The notes beneath the pieces are model-generated. The model did not search any database, was not told the origin of the DNA, and saw nothing but the letters and a program-made list of their open reading frames with translations. This document shows, piece by piece, positions 7,544 through 15,005 of a stretch of 17,226 bases of DNA. The DNA is from JANXQG01 sp037147235 (GTDB taxonomy: Bacteria > Planctomycetota > Planctomycetia > Pirellulales > Thermoguttaceae), in contig JBAWVO010000129.1 of NCBI GenBank assembly GCA_037147235.1, positions 1-17,226 on the forward strand, in the 5' to 3' direction. Position numbers and translations under genes: made by a program. How positions within the stretch are numbered: the first letter of the stretch is position 1; each line of letters opens with the position of its first letter.

Positions 7544-8341
7544 TTGGCCTCGAACAAACCGATTGTTGGCGACTGGTACGATCACCCGGAATACTATGAT
7601 CTCTCGCTTCGCGACGACACGCCCCCGGAGGCGAAGTTCCTTGAAGCGGCTTGCAGGAAATACTGCGATTTTCCCGTGCATCGGCTGGTGGAGCCGGCTT
7701 GTGGCTCGGGACGGCTGGTGGTCGAAATGGCCGCCCGCGGTTACCATGTGACGGGCCTGGATCTGAACGAAAAGGCATTGGATTTCCTGCGAAAGCGGTT
7801 GAAGCGGAGAAAACTCCGCGCCGAGGTTCTCCTGGCCGACATGACGGAATTCACCCTGTCCCGGCCGGCCGATGCTGCTTTTTGCCTCTTGAACAGCTTT
7901 CGGCACCTGTTGACCGAAGCGGCCGCCAAGAGCCACCTCGAAGCCGTGGCTCGGAACCTGCGGCCGGGCGGGATCTATATTCTCGGGCTGCATCTCGTGC
8001 CGCCCGATGCCTACGACAATGCCATCGAACGCTGGCGGAGCAGCCAGGGAAAGACACAAATCAGCACCGATTTGCGTGTCACCGCGACCGATCGCCGCCG
8101 CCGTATCGAGACGCTGCAAGTTTCGCTCTTGGTGCGACGCAGCGAAAAGCTTTGGCGATTCCGCGGCAAGTTCGATCTGCGACTGTACACGGCCCCGCAG
8201 TTCCGCAAGCTTCTGGCCAGCGTACCGGCCTTTGAACTCTGCGAAGTTTACGATTTCTGGTACGAGATCGACGAACCCCAGAAGTTTAACAACGAAATCT
8301 CGGATACGGTGTTTATCCTGCGGAAGAGGATTGCAAAATGA
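7544..8341 (+). CDS. Class I SAM-dependent methyltransferase, substrate unknown
   Basis: Predicted 265-aa cytosolic methyltransferase with a Rossmann fold. Motif I is EPACGSGR (E50-R57), followed by GLDLN with the acidic residue D73 expected to contact SAM, then LADMTEF (motif II/III) and a post-motif RPGG. The N-terminal GDWYDHPEYYDL recalls small-molecule methyltransferases whose first helix covers SAM. No feature fixes the substrate. The TTG at 7544 was chosen because an AGGAGA ribosome-binding site (7533-7538) sits 5 nt upstream; an in-frame TTG at 7517 has no comparable site. The gene begins 87 nt after the restriction-modification gene and precedes the HAD gene by 91 nt, so it may be co-transcribed with them. 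Nothing suggests that it modifies DNA. Confidence 0.85.
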   Translation: MASNKPIVGDWYDHPEYYDLSLRDDTPPEAKFLEAACRKYCDFPVHRLVEPACGSGRLVVEMAARGYHVTGLDLNEKALDFLRKRLKRRKLRAEVLLADMTEFTLSRPADAAFCLLNSFRHLLTEAAAKSHLEAVARNLRPGGIYILGLHLVPPDAYDNAIERWRSSQGKTQISTDLRVTATDRRRRIETLQVSLLVRRSEKLWRFRGKFDLRLYTAPQFRKLLASVPAFELCEVYDFWYEIDEPQKFNNEISDTVFILRKRIAK

Positions 8342-8385
8342 AAAATGAAAATTGCGAATTGCTACCGTCATTCCCCCCCATCCCT

Positions 8386-8424
8386 CAATTTGCAATTTGC
8401 AATTTACAATTTGCAATTTGCAAT
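8386..8424. repeat. Heptamer tandem repeat (CAATTTG)
   Basis: Five direct 7-bp units (CAATTTG, CAATTTG, CAATTTA, CAATTTG, CAATTTG) are followed by a partial CAAT, giving a 21-bp super-period. The array lies in the gap between the methyltransferase and HAD genes, preceded by a run of seven C (8373-8379) and followed by a run of eight C (8425-8432) that touches the HAD start codon. Confidence 0.85.
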
Positions 8425-8432
8425 CCCCCCCC

Positions 8433-8915
8433 ATGTTAGGTTTCCTGGCCCCTCACTACCGCATCGCCAGTGTCCTGGAGCTTACTCCCGAGCGCCTTCG
8501 TGGGCTGGGGCTGGAAAATTTGCTTCTGGACGCCGACTGCACGCTGAAACGCTACCGTAGCGAGCAGTCTGCTCCGGGCGTGGCCGAGTGGCTCGATACC
8601 TTGCGGCAAGCTGGCTTTGGGCTTTGCCTGGTCTCCAACGGACTTGGTGAGCGAATCGGGCAGTTCGCCGAGCGTGTCGGTCTGCCCTTTGTGGCCAGGG
8701 CCTTGAAGCCGCTTCCCCTCGGTTGCCGGCGAGCCATGCGAAAAATGGGTTTTCGCCGCGAGAGTACCGCCATGGTGGGGGACCAACTTTTCGCCGACAT
8801 CCTGGCGGGTCGGTTGGCCGGATTAACGACCTTTTTAGTGGATCCAATCCATCCGGAAGAGGAGCCGTGGTTCACCCGGCTTAAACGCGGTCCCGAGCGA
8901 TGGTTGTTGCGATAA
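8433..8915 (+). CDS. YqeG-like HAD superfamily (IIIA) phosphatase
   Basis: Predicted 160-aa cytosolic phosphatase. HAD motifs are visible in order: motif I D33-A-D35-C-T37 (nucleophile and acid/base aspartates), motif II S68 in LVSNG, motif III K92 in LKPLP, and motif IV GD117QLFAD122. The N-terminus MLGFLAPHYR and the short cap-less layout fit the YqeG family (about 170 aa). The yeast relative Gep4 dephosphorylates phosphatidylglycerolphosphate; the substrate of bacterial YqeG is not settled, so none is given. Motif I has Cys where the family usually has Asn (DxDNT). The ATG at 8433 follows eight C residues with no Shine-Dalgarno sequence; upstream in-frame codons translate the heptamer repeat and are unlikely to be coding. 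The stop codon ends at the first base of the 9-bp repeat flanking the next mobile element. Confidence 0.85.
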   Translation: MLGFLAPHYRIASVLELTPERLRGLGLENLLLDADCTLKRYRSEQSAPGVAEWLDTLRQAGFGLCLVSNGLGERIGQFAERVGLPFVARALKPLPLGCRRAMRKMGFRRESTAMVGDQLFADILAGRLAGLTTFLVDPIHPEEEPWFTRLKRGPERWLLR

Positions 8916-8923
8916 TTTGGAGC

Positions 8924-9041
8924 GTGTGTGACAAGATTCTCTGGCAGACGGACGCCACCGTGGCACGGGCATCTTGCCCGTGTCGAATTCCACGGGCTGG
9001 AAGCCCGTGCCACGCGCTTGCCAGAAAATCTTGCCACACAC
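8924..9041 (+). mobile_element. 118-bp MITE-like element, family B, single-core copy
   Basis: Terminal inverted repeats of 23 bp (8924-8946 and 9019-9041) match with two mismatches; both begin GTGTGTG when read inward. The perfect 9-bp direct repeat ATTTGGAGC abuts both ends (8915-8923 and 9042-9050). The interior holds one CACGGGCATCTTGCCCGTG hairpin, GAATTC, and one CACGGGCTGGAAGCCCGTG hairpin. It is the reverse complement of the element at 4094-4293 apart from two substitutions, two end bases and the three additional tandem units there. It separates the HAD stop codon from the promoter-like sequence at 9051. No coding capacity. Confidence 0.82.
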
Positions 9042-9050
9042 ATTTGGAGC

Positions 9051-9079
9051 TTGACATTTTGGCCTGTACCGTGTCGAAT
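9051..9079 (+). promoter_or_regulatory. Sigma70-like promoter for the pseudopilin gene
   Basis: A perfect -35 box TTGACA (9051-9056) lies 17 bp before TCGAAT (9074-9079, 4 of 6 consensus bases). It starts one base after the direct repeat bordering the mobile element. The ribosome-binding site AGGGAGG at 9139-9145 follows, with a leader of about 65 nt. Confidence 0.5.
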
Positions 9080-9151
9080 GTAGTAAGGGCAGTTCGAGCC
9101 GGAAGTGCAGGGCAACAAGGCATACGGTTCGCCATCCCAGGGAGGCTTTTC

Positions 9152-10249
9152 ATGCGTATACGGCCCAATTCTTCGTTCTTCCCGGTCATCACTGGCCGGC
9201 GGAGCGGTTACACGCTCATTGAGATTCTCGTCGCCACCACGTTGACCCTGATCCTCATGACAGCCGTGGTAACGGTTTTCGGAGGGGTCGGTGACGGCAT
9301 TGCCAAGTCGCGGCGGGCCTTGGAGCAGTTCGACCGCCTCCGCACGGCAGCCCAGCAGCTTCGCGTCGATCTGCAAGGGGTGACGGTAACGATGGACGGC
9401 CGTCCGACACGTCCAGAGGAGAATCAAGGGTATTTTGAGGTGATCAAAGGTTCGGACGCAGGCACCGATCCGACCGCGATCGGGCGTGGTAACATCCTGA
9501 TGTTTACCACCCGCAACGCCGCCCGGCCGTTCGCTGGCCGATTTAACTCAGTTTGCATTCAATCCGATGTGGCCGAGGTGGCTTGGTTTGTTCGCGGGAA
9601 CACATTGCACCGTCGCGTATTGTTGGTCGTTCCAGGCGCGGCTTCAACCATGGCCCTGGCGAACCCCGACAAGGGAACTTTCTATGCCAAGAACGATATC
9701 TCAGCCCATATCGCAGACGGCAAGATTGTGCCGAACAGCCTCGCCGATTTGACCAAGAACGAAAATCGTTTTGCGCATGCGGCCTCCGCACCATTTACAA
9801 GTGGCTGGGGATCGCTGGGGCTTCCTACGTTGAATGAATGCTCATCGGGTTGGATGGCCGGTTGGGTCAGTGGTTCCACGCCCCCGCCTGCAGGTGGAGG
9901 AGGCGGGGGAGTCACCGATCTGTGGGACAGCGCGAGTATCCAAACAGGCCCCCTTAAAGAAGATGCCTTGGTGACCGGTACTCCCCCTCCCACTCCCGCG
10001 ACTCGCATAGCCGACGATGTGGTATTGAACAATGTGATCGGCTTTGAGGTCAAGATCTGGCCGGCAGCGGCCGGGAGTTACGCCGATCAGGAATACGACT
10101 CCGGTTGCTTCGGCTATGAGAACGAGGGACGGACCACTAAGTCGCCCACGGCTCCGCTCCGCGGCATCCAGATCAAGATCCGCTGCTTTGAACCTGGTAG
10201 CCGGCAGATTCGCGAGATCCCCATCGAGCAGGACTTCCTGCCAAAGTAA
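9152..10249 (+). CDS. Prepilin-type pseudopilin, GspJ/PilW-like
   Basis: Predicted 365-aa inner-membrane protein entering the type IV pilus or type II secretion route. The N-terminus carries a prepilin peptidase site, SG/YTLIEILVA, with cleavage after G19 and the conserved Glu at +5 (E24). A single hydrophobic helix runs to about residue 43. The rest is a large periplasmic domain with a Pro/Gly linker (PPPAGGGGGG) near residue 250. The size and large C-terminal domain suggest a GspJ-like minor pseudopilin rather than a major pilin; it lacks the C-terminal features of the abundant planctomycete DUF1559 proteins. The start is supported by AGGGAGG 6 nt upstream of the ATG. The gene probably shares a transcript with the DUF4058 gene 6 nt downstream. 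No other secretion genes are in the window. Confidence 0.85.
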   Translation: MRIRPNSSFFPVITGRRSGYTLIEILVATTLTLILMTAVVTVFGGVGDGIAKSRRALEQFDRLRTAAQQLRVDLQGVTVTMDGRPTRPEENQGYFEVIKGSDAGTDPTAIGRGNILMFTTRNAARPFAGRFNSVCIQSDVAEVAWFVRGNTLHRRVLLVVPGAASTMALANPDKGTFYAKNDISAHIADGKIVPNSLADLTKNENRFAHAASAPFTSGWGSLGLPTLNECSSGWMAGWVSGSTPPPAGGGGGGVTDLWDSASIQTGPLKEDALVTGTPPPTPATRIADDVVLNNVIGFEVKIWPAAAGSYADQEYDSGCFGYENEGRTTKSPTAPLRGIQIKIRCFEPGSRQIREIPIEQDFLPK

Positions 10250-10255
10250 GGTTTA

Positions 10256-11053
10256 ATGATGAAAAGTCCGTTTCCTGGCATGGATCCGTACCTGGAGAAG
10301 TATTGGCACGAAGTCCATCAAAGCCTGATTACTTACACCCGTGATTTTCTACAAGCAAACCTTCCTGCGCCGCTGCGGGCAAGGATTGAACAGCGGGTAC
10401 TCTTGGAGGTGGAATCTGATAATTGGCGGGCTGTCTACCCGGACGTTCACGTCGTCGAGTTTCCGCATGCGTCATTGCCTGCCGCCGTGGAGGCTGAAAC
10501 AGCGGTTGCAATCGAAGAAGAGCCTCTCTTAATCACTCCGCAGAGCGAACCTCTTACGGAAGGTTACATCGAGATTGTCGATGCCGAGTCGGGAAACCGC
10601 GTCATTACGGTCATCGAGTTCCTGAGTCCGACGAACAAATTGCCTGGCCGGGGACGCGAACAATACCTTTTCAAGCAACGTGACGTGATTCGAGCGGGGG
10701 CGAACCTCGTGGAAATCGATTTGACGCGGACTGGCCAAAGGACGCTGGCTGTGCCGGACGAATTAGTTCCTCCCGCGTACCGTACAACCTATCAGATCTG
10801 TATCTGGCGAAGCCGTTTGCCGAGCCGGTTCGAGCTTTACCGTATACCGCTCATGCGTCGCTTGCCACCCCTGTCCATTCCGCTCCGCGCGAAGGATACC
10901 GACGCGAGAATGGCTCTGCAAATGCAACTAAACCGTTGTTACACCAACGGCCGCTACGACGATCTGGACTATCGCGCAGCGCCAAACCCGCCTCTGAACG
11001 CAGAAGAAGCCGCCTTGGCCGATGAAATGCTACGAGCAAAGGGATTGAGGTGA
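10256..11053 (+). CDS. DUF4058 family protein, function unknown
   Basis: Predicted 265-aa soluble protein. The N-terminus KSPFPGMDPYLE and the central segment ITVIEFLSPTNK-x-GRGREQYLFKQRDV ending in LVEIDLTR are hallmarks of DUF4058, found mainly in cyanobacteria and planctomycetes. The order of acidic residues, an E-x-LSP-x-NK strand and a following E-x-D recalls PD-(D/E)xK-like folds such as Uma2, but that is only a pattern-level inference; no activity is assigned. Two adjacent ATG codons (10256 and 10259) are possible; AAGG at 10248-10251 is better spaced for the second. It begins 6 nt after the pseudopilin stop codon, so the two are likely co-transcribed. Confidence 0.85.
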   Translation: MMKSPFPGMDPYLEKYWHEVHQSLITYTRDFLQANLPAPLRARIEQRVLLEVESDNWRAVYPDVHVVEFPHASLPAAVEAETAVAIEEEPLLITPQSEPLTEGYIEIVDAESGNRVITVIEFLSPTNKLPGRGREQYLFKQRDVIRAGANLVEIDLTRTGQRTLAVPDELVPPAYRTTYQICIWRSRLPSRFELYRIPLMRRLPPLSIPLRAKDTDARMALQMQLNRCYTNGRYDDLDYRAAPNPPLNAEEAALADEMLRAKGLR

Positions 11054-11127
11054 TTTGGGGGTTTTCCGGCAAAATCTCCTCACCGCCCACTCACCAGCGT
11101 GCGGTGTGCAATTCCTCCAAACGAGGG

Positions 11128-11157
11128 TTAGCCGAACCGTTTCCGATCCTTTACAAT
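11128..11157 (+). promoter_or_regulatory. Possible promoter for dnaE
   Basis: TACAAT (11152-11157, 5 of 6 of the -10 consensus) is preceded at 18 bp by TTAGCC (11128-11133), a poor -35. It lies 42 bp before the dnaE start. The 146-bp gap after the DUF4058 gene contains nothing else I recognise. Confidence 0.35.
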
Positions 11158-11199
11158 TTCGTGCAGTCCTTTGTCCGGCTCACTTGCACGGAGGTTCCG

Positions 11200-14100
11200 A
11201 TGAGTACCCCACCCTTTGCCCATTTACACTGCCATAGCCACTACAGCCTTCTCGATGGTGCCGGAAAAATATCCGGCCTGCTGAAGCGGACCAAAGAGCT
11301 GGGGATGAACTCCCTCGCCCTGACCGACCACGGCAACCTGCACGGGGCACTCGAGTTCTATAAAGCGGCCAAGGATATGGGCGTCAACCCGATCGTGGGC
11401 ATTGAGGCCTACATCGCCCCAGCGAGCCGTTTCTATAAAGAAAACGCCGGCAGCTCGAAGGACGCCAGTTATCACATCACCCTTCTGGCCAAAGACCGCA
11501 CCGGCTTTCAGAACCTGTTGAAACTCTCCTCCGCAGCCTTTCTGGAAGGTTTTTATTTCCGTCCTCGCATCGACAAGGAGATCCTGGCCGCCCACAGCGA
11601 AGGCTTGGTCTGTTTAAGCGGCTGCGTTTCTAGCGAGCTGAACCGCGGCCTGTTGATGGGCGGAGCGGCCGGCATGGAAAAAGCCCGCGCGGCGGCCGCT
11701 TGGTATCACAAGGTTTTCAGTGATCGTTATTTCATCGAGATCCAATACAACGGCATCGAACAGCAGCGGATCGCCATGGAAGGCGCGATCGATCTGGCCA
11801 ACCAGATGGGCCTGCCGCTCGTGGCCACCAGCGACGTCCACTACGTGCTCCGCGAAGATGCCGAGGCCCAGGATATTCTGCTCTGCGTCAATACGGGCAA
11901 GTTCCGCACGGACACTAACCGCATGCGGATGGAGACCAACGAGTTCTATCTTCGCAGCCCCGAGGAGATGTACTCGGTCTTCACCGGCTACGACGAGGCC
12001 GTAAAGCGATCGCAAGAGATCGCCGACAGCGTGCAACTCGACCTGGAGTTGGGCAAGCGGCACTTCCCTGTTTTTAGCCCGCCCGATGCGAAAACCTCCG
12101 AGGATTTCCTCCGCGAACTGGTCATTAGCGGACTGAAAACGCGATACGCCGACCATCCCGAGCGGTGGGTCAACGGCGAATTGTCGGAAGAAGTCCTAGC
12201 CCGCGTCGATCGCGAGATGGGTGTGATCAACAAGCTGGGGTTCTCCAACTACTTCCTCATCGTGTGGGACTTCGTCCGCTTCGCCCGCGAGCAGGGCATT
12301 CCGGCGACGGCCCGCGGATCGGGCGTCGGTTCGCTGGTGGCTTATGGGTTGTTTTTGAGCCACGTCTGCCCGCTGGCTTACGATCTGCTGTTCGAGCGGT
12401 TTCTCGACGAAAGCCGCCGGGAAGCGCCTGATATCGATATTGACTTCTGCCAACAGCGCCGCGGCGAGGTGATCCAGTACGTCAAAGACAAGTACGGCAT
12501 GGAAAATGTTGCCCAGATCGGCACGTTCGGCACGATGGCGGCCCGGCAGGCCATCCGTGACGTCGGCCGAGCGTTGGGGATGCCGATTCCGCGGGTCGAT
12601 GTCGTGGTGGCCATGGTGCCCGATGAACTGAAGATCACAATCAAGTCGGCCCTGGAGAAGAGCGACGACCTGAAGAAGCTGCACGACTCCGACCCCGAAA
12701 TCCGCGAGCTTCTGATGCTGGCGATGAAGATCGAGGGCCTAGCTCGCAATGTCGGCACGCACGCCGCGGCGGTGGTCATCGCCGACCGACCGCTGACGGA
12801 CTACGTTCCCTTGCAGCATGTGCAGAACAAAGAAGAAATCATCACGCAGTGGGCGATGGGCGATGTCGAGAAGGCCGGCCTGCTGAAGATGGATTTTCTA
12901 GGGTTGAGGAACTTGACTATTCTCTCGAAGGTCATAGGACTGATCGAGCAGACGACCGGGAAGCTGGTCGATCCGTACAAGTTTCCGCTGGATGACCAGG
13001 AGACTTTTGCGCTGCTATGCCGCGGCGAGACGAAGGGCGTGTTCCAGTTGGAAAGCGGCGGCATTCGCGATCTTTTGCAGCGGATGAAGCCCGACCACTT
13101 CCGCGACATCATCGCCACCAACGCCCTCTATCGACCTGGCCCGCTGGAAGGCGGCATGGTCGAGGACTACATCCAGGTAAAGCATGGCCGCAAGAAGGCG
13201 CAGTATGAACATGCGGTCATGGAAGAGGTGCTGGCCGAGACCCACGGCGTGATGGTCTATCAAGAGCAGGTGATGCGAATCCTCAACCGACTGGGCGGCA
13301 TCGCCCTGGCCAACGCCTATAGCTGCATCAAGGCGATCAGCAAGAAGAAGCTGGAGACGATCGCCAAGTACCGCGAGGAGTTCATCGAAAGCGCCTTCCA
13401 GAAAGGGATGGCGAAGAAGAAGTCCGAAGAGGTTTTCGGGCTGATCGAGAAGTTCGCGGGGTATGGGTTTAACAAATCTCACAGCACCGCCTACGCCCTG
13501 ATCGCCTACATGACGGCCTACCTCAAGGCCCATTACCAAGTCGAGTTCATGGCGGCCTTGCTTTCCAGCGACATTCCGGGGCGCAACTTCAAGAAGAAGG
13601 ATTCGCTGGTCGAGCATATCGAGGATTGCAACCGCATGAATCTCGAGGTCGCGCCGCCAGACGTCAACCGCTCAGACGTCGAGTTCGCCGTCGGCGACGG
13701 CAAGATATTTTACGCTCTGTCGGCCATCAAAAGCTGCGGCGGCGCCGCGTCGGCCGCGATCGTCAAAGCCCGCAAGTCGGGCGGACCGTATCACAGCATC
13801 TTCGATTTCTGCCAACGGCTCGACCCAGGCCAGGTCAATCGCACGGCCATCGAGTCGCTGGTGAAAGCCGGGGCCTTTGATTCGCTGGGCGGGCAGCGCT
13901 CGCAATGGTCCGCTGCCATCGATCGCGGATTGCAGGCGGGTGCTTCGGCGGCCTCCGATCGTCGCAGCGGGCAGAAGGGGCTTTTCGACGAAGAAGAAGA
14001 AGAAACGGTCGGCACGGCCGTCAATGACCTGCCCAACGTGCCCGCGTGGGATCCGAAGGACCAGTTGGCCAAGGAGAAGGAAGTACTCGGCTTCTACCTG

Positions 14101-14763
14101 TCGAGCCATCCGCTGGCCGAACATGCCAAGAAGTTGCGAGCGTATTGTTCGCACACCACCGTCGAGGCGGCTGCCTTGAAAACCCGTACCGAGGTGATGA
14201 TCGGCGGCATGATCGCCTCGATCAAACATTCGCACACGAAGAACCCCAAGCCGGGCGCATCGAGCCGCTACGCCATGTTTGACCTCGAAGACACGGAAGG
14301 GATCATGCGTTGCATCTGCTGGCCGGAGCAATTTGCCCAATTCGGCGAGATGGTCCAGGCCGAGATGATTTGCGTTCTCAAAGGCGCGATCGATAAGCGG
14401 CCCGGCAGCGAAGAGGCGAACCTGATCGTCAACGAAATCATCCCCATCGGCGATCTCGAAGCCCGTTATACCCGCGGCATCCGCGTTCGCGTGGTGGAAG
14501 AGTCGCATGGCGTGAAGAAGCTGGAGATGCTTCACGAGATTCTCCGCGGCTACCCGGGCGAGTGTCCCCTCGAGCTTTTGCTCTGCCTTATCGACGGGCG
14601 AAAGATTTCCTGCCGCTGCGACACTTTTCGCATTGCCAATAATCCCGAGATGCGCGGCCGCGTGGAAGAACTGCTCGGGGCCGAGAATTTCCGCCTCATT
14701 ACCGCCAAACCGAGTGTCAGCAGCGGAGCAAGTGATTCCGGGAGGCGCCCGAAATGGAAGTAG
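11200..14763 (+). CDS. dnaE: DNA polymerase III alpha subunit (DnaE)
   Basis: Catalytic subunit of the replicative polymerase, 1187 aa (E. coli 1160). Order: PHP domain with an apparently complete set of metal ligands (H10-x-H12, D19, D43-H44, E69, D212-x-H214), unlike the degenerate PHP of E. coli, so it may have its own 3'-5' exonuclease; palm with GSGVGSL and catalytic D411 and D413 (PDIDIDF) and D565 (KMDFLGLRNLT); fingers; helix-hairpin-helix region near VNRTAIESLVKAGAFD; an internal clamp-binding motif QKGLF at 925-929, matching E. coli QADMF at 920-924; an acidic run (EEEEE) right after it; an OB fold (VMIGGMIASIKHS ... FDLEDTEGIMRCICWP); and a C-terminal tau-binding part. The ATG at 11200 follows GGAGG at 5 nt. 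The upstream in-frame extension is non-coding in character. Neighbouring genes have no obvious replication role. Confidence 0.97.
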   Translation: MSTPPFAHLHCHSHYSLLDGAGKISGLLKRTKELGMNSLALTDHGNLHGALEFYKAAKDMGVNPIVGIEAYIAPASRFYKENAGSSKDASYHITLLAKDRTGFQNLLKLSSAAFLEGFYFRPRIDKEILAAHSEGLVCLSGCVSSELNRGLLMGGAAGMEKARAAAAWYHKVFSDRYFIEIQYNGIEQQRIAMEGAIDLANQMGLPLVATSDVHYVLREDAEAQDILLCVNTGKFRTDTNRMRMETNEFYLRSPEEMYSVFTGYDEAVKRSQEIADSVQLDLELGKRHFPVFSPPDAKTSEDFLRELVISGLKTRYADHPERWVNGELSEEVLARVDREMGVINKLGFSNYFLIVWDFVRFAREQGIPATARGSGVGSLVAYGLFLSHVCPLAYDLLFERFLDESRREAPDIDIDFCQQRRGEVIQYVKDKYGMENVAQIGTFGTMAARQAIRDVGRALGMPIPRVDVVVAMVPDELKITIKSALEKSDDLKKLHDSDPEIRELLMLAMKIEGLARNVGTHAAAVVIADRPLTDYVPLQHVQNKEEIITQWAMGDVEKAGLLKMDFLGLRNLTILSKVIGLIEQTTGKLVDPYKFPLDDQETFALLCRGETKGVFQLESGGIRDLLQRMKPDHFRDIIATNALYRPGPLEGGMVEDYIQVKHGRKKAQYEHAVMEEVLAETHGVMVYQEQVMRILNRLGGIALANAYSCIKAISKKKLETIAKYREEFIESAFQKGMAKKKSEEVFGLIEKFAGYGFNKSHSTAYALIAYMTAYLKAHYQVEFMAALLSSDIPGRNFKKKDSLVEHIEDCNRMNLEVAPPDVNRSDVEFAVGDGKIFYALSAIKSCGGAASAAIVKARKSGGPYHSIFDFCQRLDPGQVNRTAIESLVKAGAFDSLGGQRSQWSAAIDRGLQAGASAASDRRSGQKGLFDEEEEETVGTAVNDLPNVPAWDPKDQLAKEKEVLGFYLSSHPLAEHAKKLRAYCSHTTVEAAALKTRTEVMIGGMIASIKHSHTKNPKPGASSRYAMFDLEDTEGIMRCICWPEQFAQFGEMVQAEMICVLKGAIDKRPGSEEANLIVNEIIPIGDLEARYTRGIRVRVVEESHGVKKLEMLHEILRGYPGECPLELLLCLIDGRKISCRCDTFRIANNPEMRGRVEELLGAENFRLITAKPSVSSGASDSGRRPKWK

Positions 14764-14810
14764 CGAAACTCCCGGTGTTATGACAGAGCGAAAAAATAAA
14801 TTTGACAAGT

Positions 14811-14869
14811 CGTAGGATGGGCTTTAGCCCGTCCGCGCCAAATCTCGACGGGCTAAAGCCCATCCTACG
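14811..14869. repeat. Long hairpin with perfect 23-bp arms
   Basis: Perfect inverted repeats at 14811-14833 and 14847-14869 (starting CGTAGGATGGGCTTTAGCCC) enclose a 13-nt loop. No T-run follows, so it is not a canonical terminator, although it lies 48 nt after the dnaE stop and could slow or protect transcripts. The 8-bp sequence TTGACAAG occurs on both sides, at 14802-14809 and 14897-14904, which may mark an insertion of 87 bp. Confidence 0.85.
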
Positions 14870-14896
14870 GGAAAATTTCTTCACTCTGCCTATCGA

Positions 14897-14925
14897 TTGA
14901 CAAGACGACGCAAACATCCTACAAC
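14897..14925 (+). promoter_or_regulatory. Sigma70-like promoter for the bta operon
   Basis: A perfect TTGACA (14897-14902) is separated by 17 bp from TACAAC (14920-14925, 4 of 6). Initiation near 14932 would give a leader of about 120 nt that contains GGTGGG...CCCACC (14943-14969) and a degenerate copy of the palindrome seen upstream of ppdK. In other bacteria bta genes respond to phosphate limitation; I see no clear Pho box. Confidence 0.5.
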
Positions 14926-15005
14926 AAAAGCTTTAAGGGAACGGTGGGACTTGTTGCACTCGGCCCACCCTACGGCCACGGCCACCAAGTGTAGATGGTT
15001 TGCTC

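Noticed and set aside
13672..14808. Long minus-strand ORFs opposite dnaE, ppdK and the restriction-modification gene
   Set aside because: They are complements of strongly recognised + strand genes with GC-rich third positions; the translations resemble no family.
14811..14869. Intrinsic terminator of dnaE
   Set aside because: The hairpin is strong but is followed by GGAAAATTTC rather than a T-run, so termination cannot be claimed.
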